A DNA stretch of 64,000 nt from Brachynemurus nebulosus (taxonomy: Eukaryota > Arthropoda > Insecta > Neuroptera > Myrmeleontidae): positions 4,051,347 through 4,115,346 of the forward strand of contig JAPWDM010000008.1 in assembly GCA_035578155.1 (NCBI GenBank). The letters run 5' to 3'. The first letter of the stretch is position 1; each line of letters begins with the position of its first letter. Below, piece after piece: positions 33,624 through 46,372 of the stretch. Both the position numbers and the translations under genes were made by a program. The notes beneath the pieces are model-generated. The model made no database searches. It worked only from the letters and a program-made list of their open reading frames with translations, and was not told where the DNA came from.

Positions 33624-33928
33624 GCTGACCTAAAAATACAACCACCATCGGTGCCGGACCGTCAACAGAAACAGATGTCGGTGAATCAAACGGCTGGAGG
33701 TCCTGGTGGCGTTGAATTAATTGGCAATGAGATATTCGACGCGGAATGTTTGAAATTGATCAACGAATATTTCTACGGTGTTCGTGTGTTTCCCGGTCAA
33801 GATCCCACGCATGTGTATATCGGTTGGGTCACAACGCAGTATCATTTGCACACGAAAGACTTCAATCAAAAGTGTGTTCGTAAAAGTTCGATTCTCGTGA
33901 AAGACGAACATGATCGAATTATTGATGC
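33624..33928 (+). CDS. RyR: Ryanodine receptor exon 10 (linker to SPRY3)
   Basis: Acceptor AATTTTTAG, donor GTAAGT; phase 0 in, two bases left over. It encodes ADLKIQPPSVPDRQQKQMSV, then GGVELIGNEIFDAECLKLIN and EYFYGVRVFPGQDPTHVYIG, ending WVTTQYHLHTKDFNQKCV. This is the well-conserved lead-in to, and first strands of, the third SPRY domain. Confidence 0.95.
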
Positions 33929-34183
33929 GTAAGTTTCAAAAAAAAAAAAAAAAAAAATTGTTGGGTTCCGTATGTCTGGGTTATTTTTTTCAATTTTTTG
34001 GAGTTTTTTCTCGAGATAAAAATTTTTTCTGTGCGTATCGTATTGTATCGGGTATCGGCAGGAAATGCTACCTTTTACCATTTTTCATTTTTAAACTTCG
34101 TTTCTGAAATAGTGAACTTCAAAGTGTAATGTTTTTGTTCCCTTTTTGAAATTTTTCAATGGTTTTTTCACGTTAATTTAGTA

Positions 34184-35031
34184 CAGCCGAACCTCTTTTT
34201 ATGCGATGAATAGGGACCGTATAAAAAAAGTTTCATAGAAAATACATAACTTAAAACTTTACAATTTGCTTAGAAGTTACTTTTCTAAACAAGGTATAAC
34301 AGTATATTGTGCAATAAGGGCGGGAAATTGTCGATTGCCCACGAGAGTGAAGTTGAGCGCACGATCGTTGTGAGTGCGCTCATTCGCTCGAGTGGGCAAT
34401 CGACAATCCCGCACGAGTTGCACATACTATTTTTTATTATGTATTTCACATAATTTTTTCTATTATTACCTATTACTATTTTTGACATTTTTATTATTTT
34501 TTAAAATAATATTTTTGAGTGTTTTTCTTTTATTTCTGAGTGAAATATTGTTTAAATTACTTTGTTAATGGTTTCTATAGAAATAATTATGAAATATTTA
34601 TTAAATGAAAAATCAAGAGGCGGCTTTGCATGTTTCGATTAAATTTTGCGTGTTTTATTGTCAATTTGCGGCACGCAAAAAGTATGTGGGAAAAGTACAG
34701 TGGGCAAACAGCTATTTTGCGTACAAAAATGTGTGCGCCAAGTTAGTACTTCTCTCGCATGAGTAATAAAAAGTATTAATTTACACATGAAAACATTTTA
34801 TTTCATTTTCATAATATTATAAAAATTGCGATAAATACATCTATAAAAAATTTAATGATGCAGTAACTTGTAATGATGCAATGTACTGATTAAATGCTTA
34901 AAAACGATCAATAAGTGATTTTATCAGAATAAATTTTAATGTTTAAATTTGTTACTTTGTTTTGCTTTTTAGTCGTATTATGTACTTTTATTGGTATTTT
35001 TTTTAAAAGCGCATAAAAATAGGTTCAACTG
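34184..35031. mobile_element. TA-flanked MITE of the TATGCGG family, with an inner insertion
   Basis: TA flanks. Ends CAGCCGAACCTCTTTTTATG and, reversed, CAGTTGAACCTATTTTTATG. Its sides match 12900-13190 (AGTTTCATA, TTAGAAGTTACTTTTCTAAA, AATGATGCAGTAACT). In the middle sits a foreign hairpin (34326-34415: AAATTGTCGATTGCCCACGA against TCGAGTGGGCAATCGACAAT) as part of an insertion of about 450 bp. Confidence 0.8.
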
Positions 35032-35157
35032 TATTTGTTTTCGAAATTTACACGAAAACGTCATTAGCAGTCATTTACGTCACATTCTCTATTGACTTCT
35101 CACTGTACGGAACCCTAATTGTATAAGTCCGACGCCCACTTGGCCGATTTTTCTATA

Positions 35158-35232
35158 TTAGCGAATCTCCAGAATGGAATTCAGCTATTACAGCCACTGT
35201 CATGACGTGACTTGAGCCTGGGACTATGGAAA

Positions 35233-35273
<41 letters not shown>

Positions 35274-35575
35274 GTATATGTGTCCGCGCGATAACTCTCG
35301 AACGAAGTATCCAATATTTACGAAATTTGGTGAAAACATTGGAAGTCCCAAACTCTTGGATGAGTTCTTCAGCCAGATACGTCGGATGCTTTTTGCCAAA
35401 ATTTCCACTTATTCAAAAATTTTTGCGAAATTTTTTTACACCATTTAAAAGAGGAGAAAAAATTACATAAAAAAGGTCTTTAAACTATTAATCTATGTCA
35501 ACTAGTTTTCGAGAAAAACTAATTTTTATAAACGGAAATTTGGTATGTTATGCAGGATGTTGCGACAGGGGTATT
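35158..35575 (+). repeat. Microsatellite-bearing dispersed element, copy B
   Basis: GCGAATCTCCAGAATGGAAT, CAGCTATTACAGCCACTGTC, (TA)n (35238-35272), GCGCGATAACTCTCGAACGA and ACGAAATTTGGTGAAAACAT follow each other as in 10850-11530. It ends about 90 bp before exon 11. Confidence 0.85.
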
Positions 35576-35665
35576 TTATCTCAAAATTTATGTAAAACTA
35601 TTGACTACGGAACCTTATATTAAAATTTTTCAACATTGATTTATCCCTAAAAAAAATTTTTATAG

Positions 35666-36535
35666 TGTTGATCGCCAATCCTGTTATATGGTTCGCGCCG
35701 ATGAACTATACAACGAAGTCACCCAGGACGCATCCGGTAAGGGGGCCAGTCAGGGCATGTTTGTCGGCTGTTTCATGGACACAGCCACCGGCTACATTTC
35801 GTTCACGTGCGAAGGCAAAGAGACCTCGCACCGATGGAAAATGGAGCCGGGCACAAAACTGTTCCCCGCCATTTTTGTCGAGGCCACGTCCAAGGAAGTG
35901 CTCCAAATTGAATTGGGTCGCACGTCGACCACGCTACCCCTCTCAGCCGCCGTCCTACAAAACAGTGACCGTCACGTGATCCCGCAATTCCCGCCACGAT
36001 TGAAAGTGCAATGTTTGAAACCGCACCAGTGGGCCCGCGTGCCCAATCAGAGTCTGCAGGTGCACGCGCTTAAATTGTCCGACATTCGCGGTTGGTCTAT
36101 GCTCTGCGAGGACCCGGTGTCGATGTTGGCGCTACATATCCCCGAAGAAGATCGATGTATCGATGTGCTCGAGTTGATCGAAATGGATCGATTGCTCAGT
36201 TTCCATGCGCATACATTAACTCTCTACGCGGCGCTCTGCTTCCAATCGAATTATCGCGCTGCACATTTATTATGTAATCATGTTGATCAGAAACAATTAC
36301 TGTACGCGATTCGTTCCGAATACATGTCTGGACCACTTCGTCAGGGATTCTATGATTTGTTGATCGCGTTACATTTGGAGTCGCATGCCACCACCATGGA
36401 AGTGTGTAAGAACGAATACATTATCCCGTTGAGTCCTGAATTGAAGGAGTTGTACAACGACGAGGAGATGGGGCACAGTTTACGAAGTTTCAAAACGGAA
36501 TCCGTTCGACCGCAAATGAAAATGACCGATATTGC
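35666..36535 (+). CDS. RyR: Ryanodine receptor exon 11 (SPRY3 and junctional solenoid)
   Basis: The largest exon here (870 nt), with acceptor TTTTTATAG, donor GTAAGT and two bases left over. The first third reads [38 protein letters not shown] and [20 protein letters not shown], the core of SPRY3. It continues with [60 protein letters not shown] and [13 protein letters not shown], which are helical solenoid segments nearly invariant among RyRs. GC content is the highest in the window. Confidence 0.97.
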
Positions 36536-36550
36536 GTAAGTTATAATTAA

Positions 36551-37007
36551 CACTATGAGGCCCGAGCACTTTCACAGTAAACTTCCCCGGAAGCCGGCAA
36601 TATTTTAAAAAAAAAAACTTTATACATATTATAAACAAATACATAAAATAAAATGATTCAAAATTCAAACACTGAATAAATTCAACACAGTTCAACATGT
36701 ATGTGTAAAACTGTAAACATACGTACATACTACATATACACTGACATTCAAATCAATTTTATATAAAAACATAAATTATATATTTTATGTATTTTTTGTT
36801 TATTTTAAAATTTTTTATACATAGAAACCAAAAGAATAGTGTGTGTTGGTATGTATTTGTATGACTTAAGAACACATCCGTGTGATGAATGATGATAAAC
36901 ATCGCACACATTATGCGTAACCAACTAATCAATTAATCATTGATCGCGGTCGGCCTTTGGGGATATTTTGTTTGGTTTCGGATGCCGAAGCCGTGGGACT
37001 GAAAGTG
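36551..37007. mobile_element. TTAA-flanked MITE, family 5, 16 bases into intron 11
   Basis: TTAA at 36547-36550 and 37008-37011; ends CACTATGAGGCCC and, reversed, CACTTTCAGTCCC (10 of 13 match). Its left end lies 16 bases after the last base of exon 11, just past the GTAAGT donor. Confidence 0.75.
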
Positions 37008-38148
37008 TTAATGTTCGAAATATTGCGGTGCTGACAGGACTGTAGTAGTTATATTTTCAAAAGTTAAAACGTTAAAAATCGGGGTAAATACATTTTTTTT
37101 TTAAAAATTGTATCGGTATATTCTCTATTAACCATCAGCTGTTAATAAAAATTAGTTTCAAGTTACAAAAAAGCGTTATTTTAAAAAAGTACAAAAATTG
37201 TAACTTTTTTAAAATAAAAATTATTGAAAATTTGACTGACTGACTGTAACTTAGAACTTGTTAATAAAAATATAACCTGTCATTTAAAAAAAAAATTTTA
37301 CGAAAACAAAACAATGTATTTGTTAGAGATTATTCAACGAGCTAGTAATGATAGCTATTACTCACGAAAATGAAATTGCGACACGAGCCGAGCTTGCGAG
37401 GCGAGTGTCGTAATGTATCTGAGTGAGTAAGAGCCATTGCAAGCGAGTAGAATACGATATTTTTTCGACGACTTTTTTCATTTTTGATTTAAATAAAATT
37501 GAATATAAATTTTAAATCAAATTTTTAATCTATTTCTAATTTCATTAAAAGTTTGTATAATATTATGTATAAAACGATCAAAACAAAACATAAACTATTT
37601 TATTTACTTGAACGTTACCACGCAACATATATTAAATTAAAACTTGATACATACACATATACACAAAACAATCGCAAACCCATGGAATAATGATTAATAC
37701 TGTGATTTCATTGGTCAAGAGGGTATTGAGTAATGAATATTCCTCCACACCTTTGAATAATGCCTAACTTTCTCAACAATTAACAGATATAAATAATGAG
37801 TGTGTTCTTCAACAGGAGTAGAAAAACAAATTTATTAATTTTTTATTTTGTTAGTAACCATTTTTGAATAATCCATTGAATACTGTTTATAACAGTTGAA
37901 TATATAATTTTGAATGTTGATTTTGTAGAATTTTGAGAACAAAATATATTTTCCTAATTTGCTCGTAAAACGCGTCATATATTAATTATAATAATTATTT
38001 TACTAAATAAGCAGTGTTTGCGGTGGTATACATCAAAATTTACAAGAGTATTGTCTCTCTCACATTTTACTGGAAGAAAAAAGACAATTGATACACATGA
38101 ATCATTTACTTGTAACATCAAAAAATACCTTACACAATACATAAAATT
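37008..38148. other. Intron 11, middle
   Basis: 37370-37450 is GC-richer (GCGACACGAGCCGAGCTTGC, GAGGCGAGTGTCGTAATG) and self-complementary, similar in style to 34320-34420 and 54890-54990. The rest is AT-rich and I recognise nothing. Confidence 0.5.
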
Positions 38149-38805
38149 AAATGAAAAAATTTTTTAAGCGACAGCCTGCATATAAATTATTAAGAACGAA
38201 CTAAAAGAAGAAAATTGTTCTACATGTTTCAGTCATTTAAATGACCATCTTCAGGAAAATCAATAATTCAGTTGTGAAAACAACTGAGAAAAATAATATC
38301 AATAGGACCTCCAAATGTCAAATGAATGTCAAAATGACAGACGAAATTAAAAAATTAAAAATCAAAGAATCAAAAAATTAACGGACCCCATACTAAATAG
38401 GGAAATTCAAAATCATGATAAAATATTAGAAGACGAGATGCGACCAAATACTTACCGTATCAGGAAACATCAAGAATATAAAATTCCAACGAAGTTGTAG
38501 GAAAAACAGGTATGTCACAAAGAAATTATACGAAAATCATTAAAAATTAGAAAATAAATTAAAAGTAAAACCCAGTAATTATTACACTTAAAACACTCAA
38601 TATTAACTTGAACATATTTTAGTAGAAAGAACATTTGGAGGTTATGTCCTATTGATATTATTTTTCTCAGTTGTTTTCACAACTGAATTATTGATTTTCC
38701 TGAAGATGGTCATTTAAATGACTGAAACATGTAGAACAATTTTCTTCTTTTAGTTCGTTCTTAATAATTTATATGCAGGCTGTCGCTTAAAAATTTTTTT
38801 CATTT
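38149..38805. repeat. Foldback with CTGAAGATGGTC...GACTGAAAC motif at both ends
   Basis: Near-perfect arms of about 165 bp (38149-38318 and 38635-38805), through AGCGACAGCCTGCATATAAA, ACATGTTTCAGTCATTTAAA and TCAGTTGTGAAAACAACTGA. The 316-bp centre is single-copy without an open frame. The layout, inverted terminal blocks around a unique core, resembles inverted pseudo-LTRs (inference). Confidence 0.92.
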
Positions 38806-39108
38806 CATTTTACCTGCAGTTGGATTCTAATAATTTACATAAAATTAAAATGAGACAGACAAGTTGTGACAAGAAATGTATACACACATATTTAATATAT
38901 AGTCAAAATATGCCGATATAAAAGGGTATTACCCGTATATAGGCATCCATAATTACCTATTGTTTATATATAAAAAAAAAAAAAAGAACAATTTTTAATG
39001 CCTTAAAAAAATAAAGACAATACTGTCAGCCCCGCTACCTTTTCGATCAATAGTTATAATCGAAAAAATCGAGAAAATTATTTGATGACTTTTGAAATTA
39101 TTTTCCAG

Positions 39109-39261
39109 TGATAATATTGAAAATATCAAGAATTTATATTCGCCCCATTTCCCGTTGGATGTTGTTCGCGATTATATCATGAGCGCCCTTGAAGAAGCTG
39201 TTGAAATTAATCAGGTTCATAACAGGGACCCGGTGGGAGGTTCTAATGAAAATTTATTCCT
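39109..39261 (+). CDS. RyR: Ryanodine receptor exon 12
   Basis: Acceptor TTTTCCAG, donor GTACGT; one base completes alanine and two are left over. It encodes [20 protein letters not shown] followed by [20 protein letters not shown], a short solenoid segment matching insect RyRs. A 61-bp intron, the shortest seen here, separates it from exon 13. Confidence 0.92.
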
Positions 39262-39322
39262 GTACGTAAAAATATTAAAGCAAAAATGTAGTGAATTTTA
39301 ACAAAACATATTAATTTTTTAG

Positions 39323-39438
39323 GCCCCTATTGAAACTTGTTGATCGTTTGCTACTGGTTGGCTTGCTAAAGGATCAAGAAATTGAAAAATTATTGATTAT
39401 GATCAATCCAGAAACGTGGGATCCAACATTTGAAAAAG
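39323..39438 (+). CDS. RyR: Ryanodine receptor exon 13
   Basis: Acceptor TTTTTTAG, donor GTAATA, phase 1 out. It encodes [20 protein letters not shown] and [18 protein letters not shown], a strongly conserved leucine-rich helical pair followed by the PETWDP turn. The split aspartate codon is completed by exon 14. Confidence 0.94.
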
Positions 39439-39879
39439 GTAATAAAAAAAAACTCGTATTGTACTCATTTTTTACCGCCATTTATCTGTTAAAAAGAATA
39501 TTTTGTTTTGTATAAATAATTGTTTTGTTTCTGTATAAATTTTTATACCCTGTTTTACCCTCTTAGAAGATAAATTTTGATAATTCGTGTATCCTACATC
39601 ACTTTCGAAATTAAGACAAATCCAATGACACCTCATTCGAGCCGCTTGAACTGCAGGCTGCGCCACAGAAACAGACATACATACAGTCCAAACACATATT
39701 CAACAATCAAAATATTGCTTCCGAGACTACTAAAGTAGCTGAAGCATTGTGATCACTTTTGAAAAATAAAAAAATTTTTCGCTCCAAAATAACATTTTTT
39801 ACGCACATTTTACGTTTTAGAGCTTCCTGCACAATTTTGGTTTGGTGTCTGTCTGTCCATCGTTCTGTGTGTCGCCAGT

Positions 39880-40190
39880 TTGCACCAGATGGCATAACTT
39901 CTGAACTATTCGATTGTTTTTAATGAAATTTTCAGAAATTATGCAGTTTGGTTCCTAGATGGTGCCCTATGAATTTAATCGAAATCGCAGTAACGGTAGC
40001 TACGCCGCTACCATATCATTCCATTAATATACTAAATTGCACCAAGTGGCATAACTTCTGAACTATTCAATTCTTTTTTATGAAATTGTCAGAATTGCAT
40101 TCGGTCTGGTTCCTAGATGGTCCCCTACAAATTTTATTGCATTCGGAGTAATAGTATCAATGGCGCTACAATGAAATCCTATTAAATGTC
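39880..40190 (+). repeat. Two-copy direct repeat, period about 157 bp
   Basis: GCACCARRTGGCATAACTTC followed by TGAACTATTCRATT and TGGTTCCTAGATGGTSCCCT starts at 39882 and 40039. Confidence 0.85.
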
Positions 40191-41211
40191 AATATTTTAT
40201 TTACTGCTAATCCGACTTCGCTCAAATTTTAAAAGTATGTTGAGGGTTAGTTTCTAAAATATTTTTGCTATAATTTTATAATTTAGCCTTTAAGTATTTT
40301 GAGTTACAACAATTTTTTATGAACTTTAAGGCGAAAATATAATTTCACGGTATGTATATTTGGTAGAATACTGTTTTAAAATCTTTTACGAGTACGAGGA
40401 AGCTGTGTATCACACGCTATTTTTTTAATAATTAGGATTGTGAGATTTGTTTCTTCTGTGATTAACAAGACTTATTTCATTTACATCCTGTATATTGTGA
40501 TGGATGTTACGATACGGTGACTGACACCTAGCAGTCAAATTTTAAATTAATGAACTAAATTTCAAATGGGTTTTGATATCGGCTATGATAATTAGCGACA
40601 TCTGTTTGTTAAAAATATGAACAACTTAGCGTTGTAAAGTTTAACTATTATCTTCTATGTGAATTTATAATATTATATCATTTTGGGATTCCCCTGTTTT
40701 GTTGTTTAATATGAATTGAAAAATAGTTGAGCGGTGGGGACGAGTGGCGAATTGTCATATATGTGGAAAAAAGATGAGCAATAGGAGGGGAGTTGAGTTT
40801 TGGACTTGTTTCGGATAGGCCGTAACCTAGTAATTGTTGCTCTAAGTCCAACAATAGATGTAATTGATTTTTGGAAAAACATTGTTAAATTTTGAAACGT
40901 AATTTGGTTTCGGAAATGATTAGTACAACTCAATCGTTAATTTATATTTGATTTATTTTTAAATTTTGAACTTTTGTTAAACAATGTAAATTGTATTTCG
41001 GAATTTTATGGAAAAATATTTAATAAAGTGATTTCGCAAAACACACAACGGAGAGTAATTCTTCGACAGAACCCGACTTTTGGACATTTTTAGGCATTCC
41101 AATGACGTTAATTTGCGTGGGACAATAAGTAACAGCATTTGGGCGCGAATTTTAAGTATTTTAAGTATAAGCAAACCGCCACAACTGTTACAATGTGTAT
41201 AATTTTTGCAG
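40191..41211. other. Intron 13, last part; nothing recognised
   Basis: No repeat or gene was recognised. Open stretches at 40706-40933 and 40977-41246 on the minus strand lack motifs. Confidence 0.5.
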
Positions 41212-41627
41212 ATGGTAAAGATGAACATCGTAAAGGCTTGTTGCACATGAAAATGGCCGAAGGCGCCAAATTACAAATGTGCTATCTGTTACATCATCTG
41301 TGCGACATCCAATTGCGACATCGTGTTGAATCGATCATCGCGTTCAGTCACGATTTCGTTAGCGATCTACAAGTGGATCAACTTCGACGATACAACGAAA
41401 TCAAACAGTCCGATTTACCGTCGGCCATTGCCGCCAAAAAGACCAAAGAGTTCCGTTGTCCACCGCGCGAACAAATGAAAGCCATTTTGAGTTTTAAGAA
41501 TTTGCCGGAGGAGGATAAAGAGAATAATCCGTGCGGTGACGATTTGAGGGAACGATTGAACGGTTTCCACGAGAAATTAATGAAGAAAGTGTCATTAACG
41601 GCGCTACAAGAACAGGAAGCGGAAGCG
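41212..41627 (+). CDS. RyR: Ryanodine receptor exon 14
   Basis: Acceptor TTTTTGCAG, donor GTAAGT, ending in phase 0. The product begins [20 protein letters not shown] and contains [40 protein letters not shown] and [20 protein letters not shown]. It is a conserved cytosolic solenoid segment. It ends in the short acidic repeat EAEA, which continues into exon 15. Confidence 0.95.
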
Positions 41628-41902
41628 GTAAGTTTAAATTTGAACCAAAGACGTACGTATAAGGTTGCCGAAAACTGATGTCGCTAGTGTTGAATTTAAG
41701 CGGTCGGTAACAAGCGAACGTAGTACGAGATTTAAGTATAGATGGCATGATTGTCAGTTTTTCACGATACCACACATGGAAATATCGTGGAAAAATTATT
41801 TTTAAATGGGAAGCCTTTCTTTAAACGTTTTCCTATCCTCCCTACATAAAAAATTACTATTAAAAAACTTTCAGTTGAATTTTTGATAAATAAAAAATAT
41901 TT

Positions 41903-42190
41903 TTGTCGCAGCATCCTGCATAACATAGCGAATTTTCGATCACAGAAATTTTTCTCGAAAACCCGCTTACCTATCTTTCGTGATTTTTCCGCTCTTTGCC
42001 GCGGTGTAAAAAATTTAAAAAACTTAAATTTGGCAAAATTTTTGCAAAAAAATACATTTTTTTTGAGATTTCTGGCATCGGACGTGTCTGGTTGAAGAAC
42101 TCATCCAAGATTTTTAGACTTCCAACGTTTTCACTAAATTTCGTAAAAATAGAATGTTCCGTTTGAGAGTTATCTCGCGGACATATATAT
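41903..42190 (-). repeat. Microsatellite-bearing dispersed element, partial reversed copy
   Basis: The reverse complement of GCAGCATCCTGCATAACATA, GTTTTCACTAAATTTCGTAA and GAGAGTTATCTCGCGGACAT matches the 3' half of the elements at 10850-11530 and 35158-35575. It adjoins a TA/CA tract (42182-42212). Confidence 0.8.
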
Positions 42191-42371
42191 ACATATATAC
42201 ATATATATATATTTAAATTCTAGTAAATGTCATTTTCGACTTCTAGCGACCTCAAAAACACATACAATAACAATAAACCGATAAAAAATTTAAAAAAAAA
42301 ACAGTTAAATACTTTTATTACAATTGCATTTACACATTTCAATACAATTACCAAAAAAATATATATATATA

Positions 42372-42956
42372 CAGGGTGTTAGTGAATAAGTGTGAAAGAT
42401 TTTAACTGGTGATTGCTGAGGTTCTTTTATATAAAAAAGTTCATATAAACCCAGGTACGGAAACGCTTAGTTTCCAAGAGACAAGGTGTTCAGTTTCTCG
42501 TCTTTTTCAATATTTTCCTAAATATTTCAAAACCGTTTTAAGATATTGACACAAAATTTGGGACACTCTATGGCAGGATAAATACTCATATTCTGAAGTA
42601 AACAGAATATTTCCACTCAAACTAAGGGCGTCCGTACAGCCATATGATGACATATTTTTGAAGAACAAAAGGCACGCCAATGAGTTTTTTCAATTTGGAT
42701 ATGTTTTTTCAAATATCCCATAAGTTGTTGATAAAAATGACCTTCTAGTATTTTGTCGTTTATGTAGCCGTTTTCAAGATAAAAAATAATTTCCAGTTAC
42801 TGTACTACAAAATCGGTATGGACTATCTAATAGCCCATCTACTCTGTATCTTGGAAACTAAGCGTTTTCGGACCTGGGTTTATATGAACTTTTTTACATA
42901 AAACAACCTCAGCAATCATCTGTTAAAATCTTTCGCACTTATTCACTAACACCCTG
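42372..42956. mobile_element. TA-flanked foldback MITE with CAGGGTG ends
   Basis: TA flanks; ends CAGGGTGTTAGTGAATAAGT and, reversed, the same sequence. The arms extend about 130 bp (CCTGGGTTTATATGAACTT, CTTGGAAACTAAGCGTTTYC). No coding capacity. Confidence 0.92.
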
Positions 42957-43268
42957 TATAAAATTATATTTTTATGTGTTATCCGTCTATAAATGCTTCC
43001 AAAAATCATCACACAGAAAGTGTGTTTGTTACTGGTCAATACCTGTTATGTACTCGAACCGTAAAATATTAGTTTAGTACTAATCATTAGTACTTACTAC
43101 TTACATGCAAAAAATTACGTCTAAACCTGTGTTTAAATATTTCCGTTTAAAACTGACAATCGTAGCATTTATACTTAGATCTTGTATTATGTCGCGCAAG
43201 TATTATCGACACTAGCGACATCGGTGTTCATTATCTTAGAACTAAAACTGAATTTTTATTACGCACAG

Positions 43269-43832
43269 GAAGCGGACGCGGAACAACAAAAAGTGAGCAC
43301 GCTCAAAAAATTATACAATTTAATAAACGCCGTGAAAGAATTGGAGGAAGAAAAGAAAGCAGAAGAGGAACCGGAAAAGAAAACACCGGAGGAAATATTC
43401 AGGAAAGTATTGATTGCAACAATTGTAAAATGGGCGGAAGAAGCGGAAATTGAAGAGCCGAAACTGGTGCGAGAAATGTTTAGCCTGTTGGTGCGACAGT
43501 ACGATACAGTGGGTGAATTAATTCGCGCCCTACAAAAAACCTACGTGACAAACGCCAAAACTAAAGATGACGTTGCCGAAATGTGGATCGGTTTGAGTCA
43601 GATTCGTGCTCTACTACCGGTACAAATGTCACAGGAAGAGGAGAAACTGGTACGCGAACGATTATGGAAATTGGTTAATAATCACACGTTCTTCCAACAT
43701 CCCGACTTGATTCGCGTTTTACGTATTCACGAAAACGTGATGGCGATCATGATGAACACGCTGGGACGTCGTGCACAGGCGCAGTCCGATAGTCCGCAAC
43801 AGACTGAGGGTGAGGCAGCCGCCCCGGAAAAG
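43269..43832 (+). CDS. RyR: Ryanodine receptor exon 15
   Basis: Acceptor ACGCACAG, donor GTAAAT; 564 nt with phase 0 at both ends. It opens with an acidic, lysine/glutamate-rich stretch ([20 protein letters not shown]). It continues with [40 protein letters not shown] and [20 protein letters not shown], and ends in a variable piece ([12 protein letters not shown]) near the exon border. It could be skipped without a frameshift. Confidence 0.95.
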
Positions 43833-43889
43833 GTAAATATAATCAATAACGTAAATTGGGACGGATAGCGAAAATTTTTGAAGTTTATA

Positions 43890-44330
43890 TTCGAGTTTTG
43901 AGGTTATAAAAATTGACATTGACGTTTGTTTCAAATTGTGACGTCATTACAATTTTTCAAATTGTGACGTTATTATGTTTAGAATAGTTTTTTTTTTATA
44001 ATTTCAGGATAACCATATTTTTGGGATTTTCATGTTAAATATGGTTATTCTGAAGTTAAGAATAGAAATTCTGAATTTAAAAAAAAAATATTCTAAATAT
44101 ACCTTGCGTTTTCATATTAAAAGTCGTTCTTGTTTTGGTTTTTGATAAATTTTGTAATAAAAATAACTGTGCAAATTTAAATGAAAAAATTGGCGCGCTT
44201 AAAACGGCGCATTTATATATACTGACTCATTGTACTGACGTCACAATTTGAAAAGATTTTAACGACGTCACAATTTGAAATAAATGTCAATGTCAATTTT
44301 TATAACGTCAAAACTTTGATTATGTTGAAT
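43890..44330. repeat. TGACGTCA foldback element
   Basis: Arms of about 85 bp: GTTTTGAGGTTATAAAAATT, GACATTGACGTTTGTTTCAA and ATTGTGACGTCATTAC at the left mirror 44234-44325. Each arm has two CAAATTGTGACGT units. Starts about 60 bp after exon 15. Confidence 0.88.
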
Positions 44331-44434
44331 AGTAGTCAAAGTAAATTAAATTTATACGTGCCAGTCTAGTACCTGAAAGTAAAAATATGAAAAAATTGTC
44401 GGAAAACCCAGTTTTCTTTTTTTCTTTTTTTTAA

Positions 44435-44859
44435 CGCTTTGCGCTTATAAGACATGTACAGCATGACAAGGTGGTTTGTCCATTAACTCTACCATATTTA
44501 AAGGTGTTTTGTCTGTTGGATCATAAGACATGTACCACATGACACACTGAATGTTGAACTGTAATCACTGCTCATACTTCACATTACATGAATATTTCAT
44601 TTAATAACTGCAAACACATTCATTTATTAGAAAAATTATAAATAAAATAATACAAAATCACGTTGAATTATCTTTTTAAAATTAAAAACTAATAAAAACA
44701 GCATTGAGGACGTATTTAGCGCATTTAGTATTCAACTTTGGGGAAACAAGGTTAGAACGTCAAAAGAACCCGTCAAAAAAAAACGTCGGTCGTTGTCATG
44801 TACTACATGTCTTACCAGCCTATTTACAACTCACTTTTTTTTTGCTTGAGTGCAAAGAG
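44435..44859. mobile_element. TTAA-flanked MITE, family 6
   Basis: TTAA flanks (44431-44434, 44860-44863); ends CGCTTTGCGC and, reversed, CTCTTTGCAC. Subterminal AAGACATGTAC (44450, 44526) and, reversed, GTACTACATGTCTT near the right end. Non-coding. Confidence 0.82.
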
Positions 44860-45211
44860 TTAAAATAGTACTTGGAAAGGAAAAAATGGAAAAAATAGAA
44901 AAATCCCGTAATATTCGTTGAACTGTTTTTAAACAGTTAAATCACTGTAAAAGTTTTTCAAAATAGGTTTTTGAAGAAAAATTTTTTTTGTCATAAATGG
45001 AAAGATCATATATAAGTTTTATAAGAAAACTCTTTTTATTTTATTTTTAAACGTAATAATTAAGAAGTTATATTAAATTAAAAATAAATTTTCAAACTTA
45101 GAACCGATAACGGGCCGATAGTTCACGAGCGCTTATGTGACGTAATAAAGGTTATATGGCCTGAACATAGCTACATTAGTGTCTTTTTATTTTCAAATAG
45201 ATTATAGACCA

Positions 45212-45440
45212 AGAGCTACTGGCCGATTTGCGATGGTCATTCCAACCCGCGTTAAATTAAGAAAATAGAATCTTGGATACTTATTCTACACAGATTCAGT
45301 TCTGGCAAGCCTATTCGACTCAACCCTGCCGAATAGGCTTGCCAGAACTGAATTTTTATGTAGAGTAAGTAGTATCGAAAATCCTATCCTCTCAATTTAA
45401 CGCGTGTTGAAATGACTATTGCAAATCGGTCAGCAGCTCT
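45212..45440. repeat. Hairpin with arms of about 110 bp
   Basis: AGAGCTACTGGCCGATTTGC and TTCAGTTCTGGCAAGCCTAT are mirrored by AATAGGCTTGCCAGAACTGA and GCAAATCGGTCAGCAGCTCT; loop around 45322. Confidence 0.92.
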
Positions 45441-46372
45441 CTTACTATTATTGTTGCTATGAAATTATTGTTACTATGAAATTATTGTTGCTCTGAAATT
45501 CTTGTTTCTATCCAAATTATTGCTTGCTATAAACCTCACTGTCGAAATATCGAAACTAAAGAGATACCGAGCTTGTTTTGTACCACTTTGTGATAGCAAT
45601 ACAAAAATAAACCCGGAAATGTCCCTCAAGATTTTGAACGTCGAAATCAATGAAACAACCACCAATAATTTTTCCTACTAAATTTTAATAATTTAGACAC
45701 TTTTGACATATTACCTTTATGACGTCACAGACATCGCGATCTTTTGTAGTGCTGTTTTTAACCAAATGATATTTTTTTTAATTTTTCAAGTTTTAATTAA
45801 TTATTTATTTATTATATATCATTTTTTAAAAATTTTTCATATCGATTATCAATATTATCTATGATGTAGAATTCAAATAAAATAAAAAAAAAATAATATT
45901 TATTTTTTATTCAAAAACCCAAATGGCGGACAGAATTAGCCAAAAACATTCTTTTGTATTTTTATAAAACAAACTTTTCTACAACTTTTGTATAAAACTT
46001 TTTTTTTTTTTAAATGAAAGAAACCTTGGTAGCCTATTCTGACCGCCATTTTGAAGAAGGTCTATAATAATTCAGCTATTTGAAAACACTTCTTCGAATT
46101 TTACGGAATTTTTTTTATTTTTTTTCTTATTTTTTTCCATATTTTCCCTTCCAGTTAACTATCTTTCACTAAAAAGACACGGTTTTTTTCGACAATTTAC
46201 TTGAACAAATTTAAACGCAGCCATCTTCAGACCCTAAACTATTAACTTCAGTAATCACAATAAATTATTATTTCGTTTCTATTCACCTCGTCAATGCTAT
46301 ACCTTCCATTATACCATAATTTTTTTTTTTTTTTAAGAATCAATTAAATAAATTTCCTAATTTTCTTTTTAG
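45441..46372. other. Intron 15, last part
   Basis: 45715-45845 is the second copy of the repeat at 4700-4830 (ATGACGTCACAGACATCGCG). TTGTTGCTATGAAATTA-type words repeat three times at 45452-45510. Nothing else recognised. Confidence 0.55.

Noticed and set aside
35665..35979. 104-codon open frame overlapping exon 11 in another frame
   Set aside because: Shadow of the strongly conserved SPRY3 coding frame.
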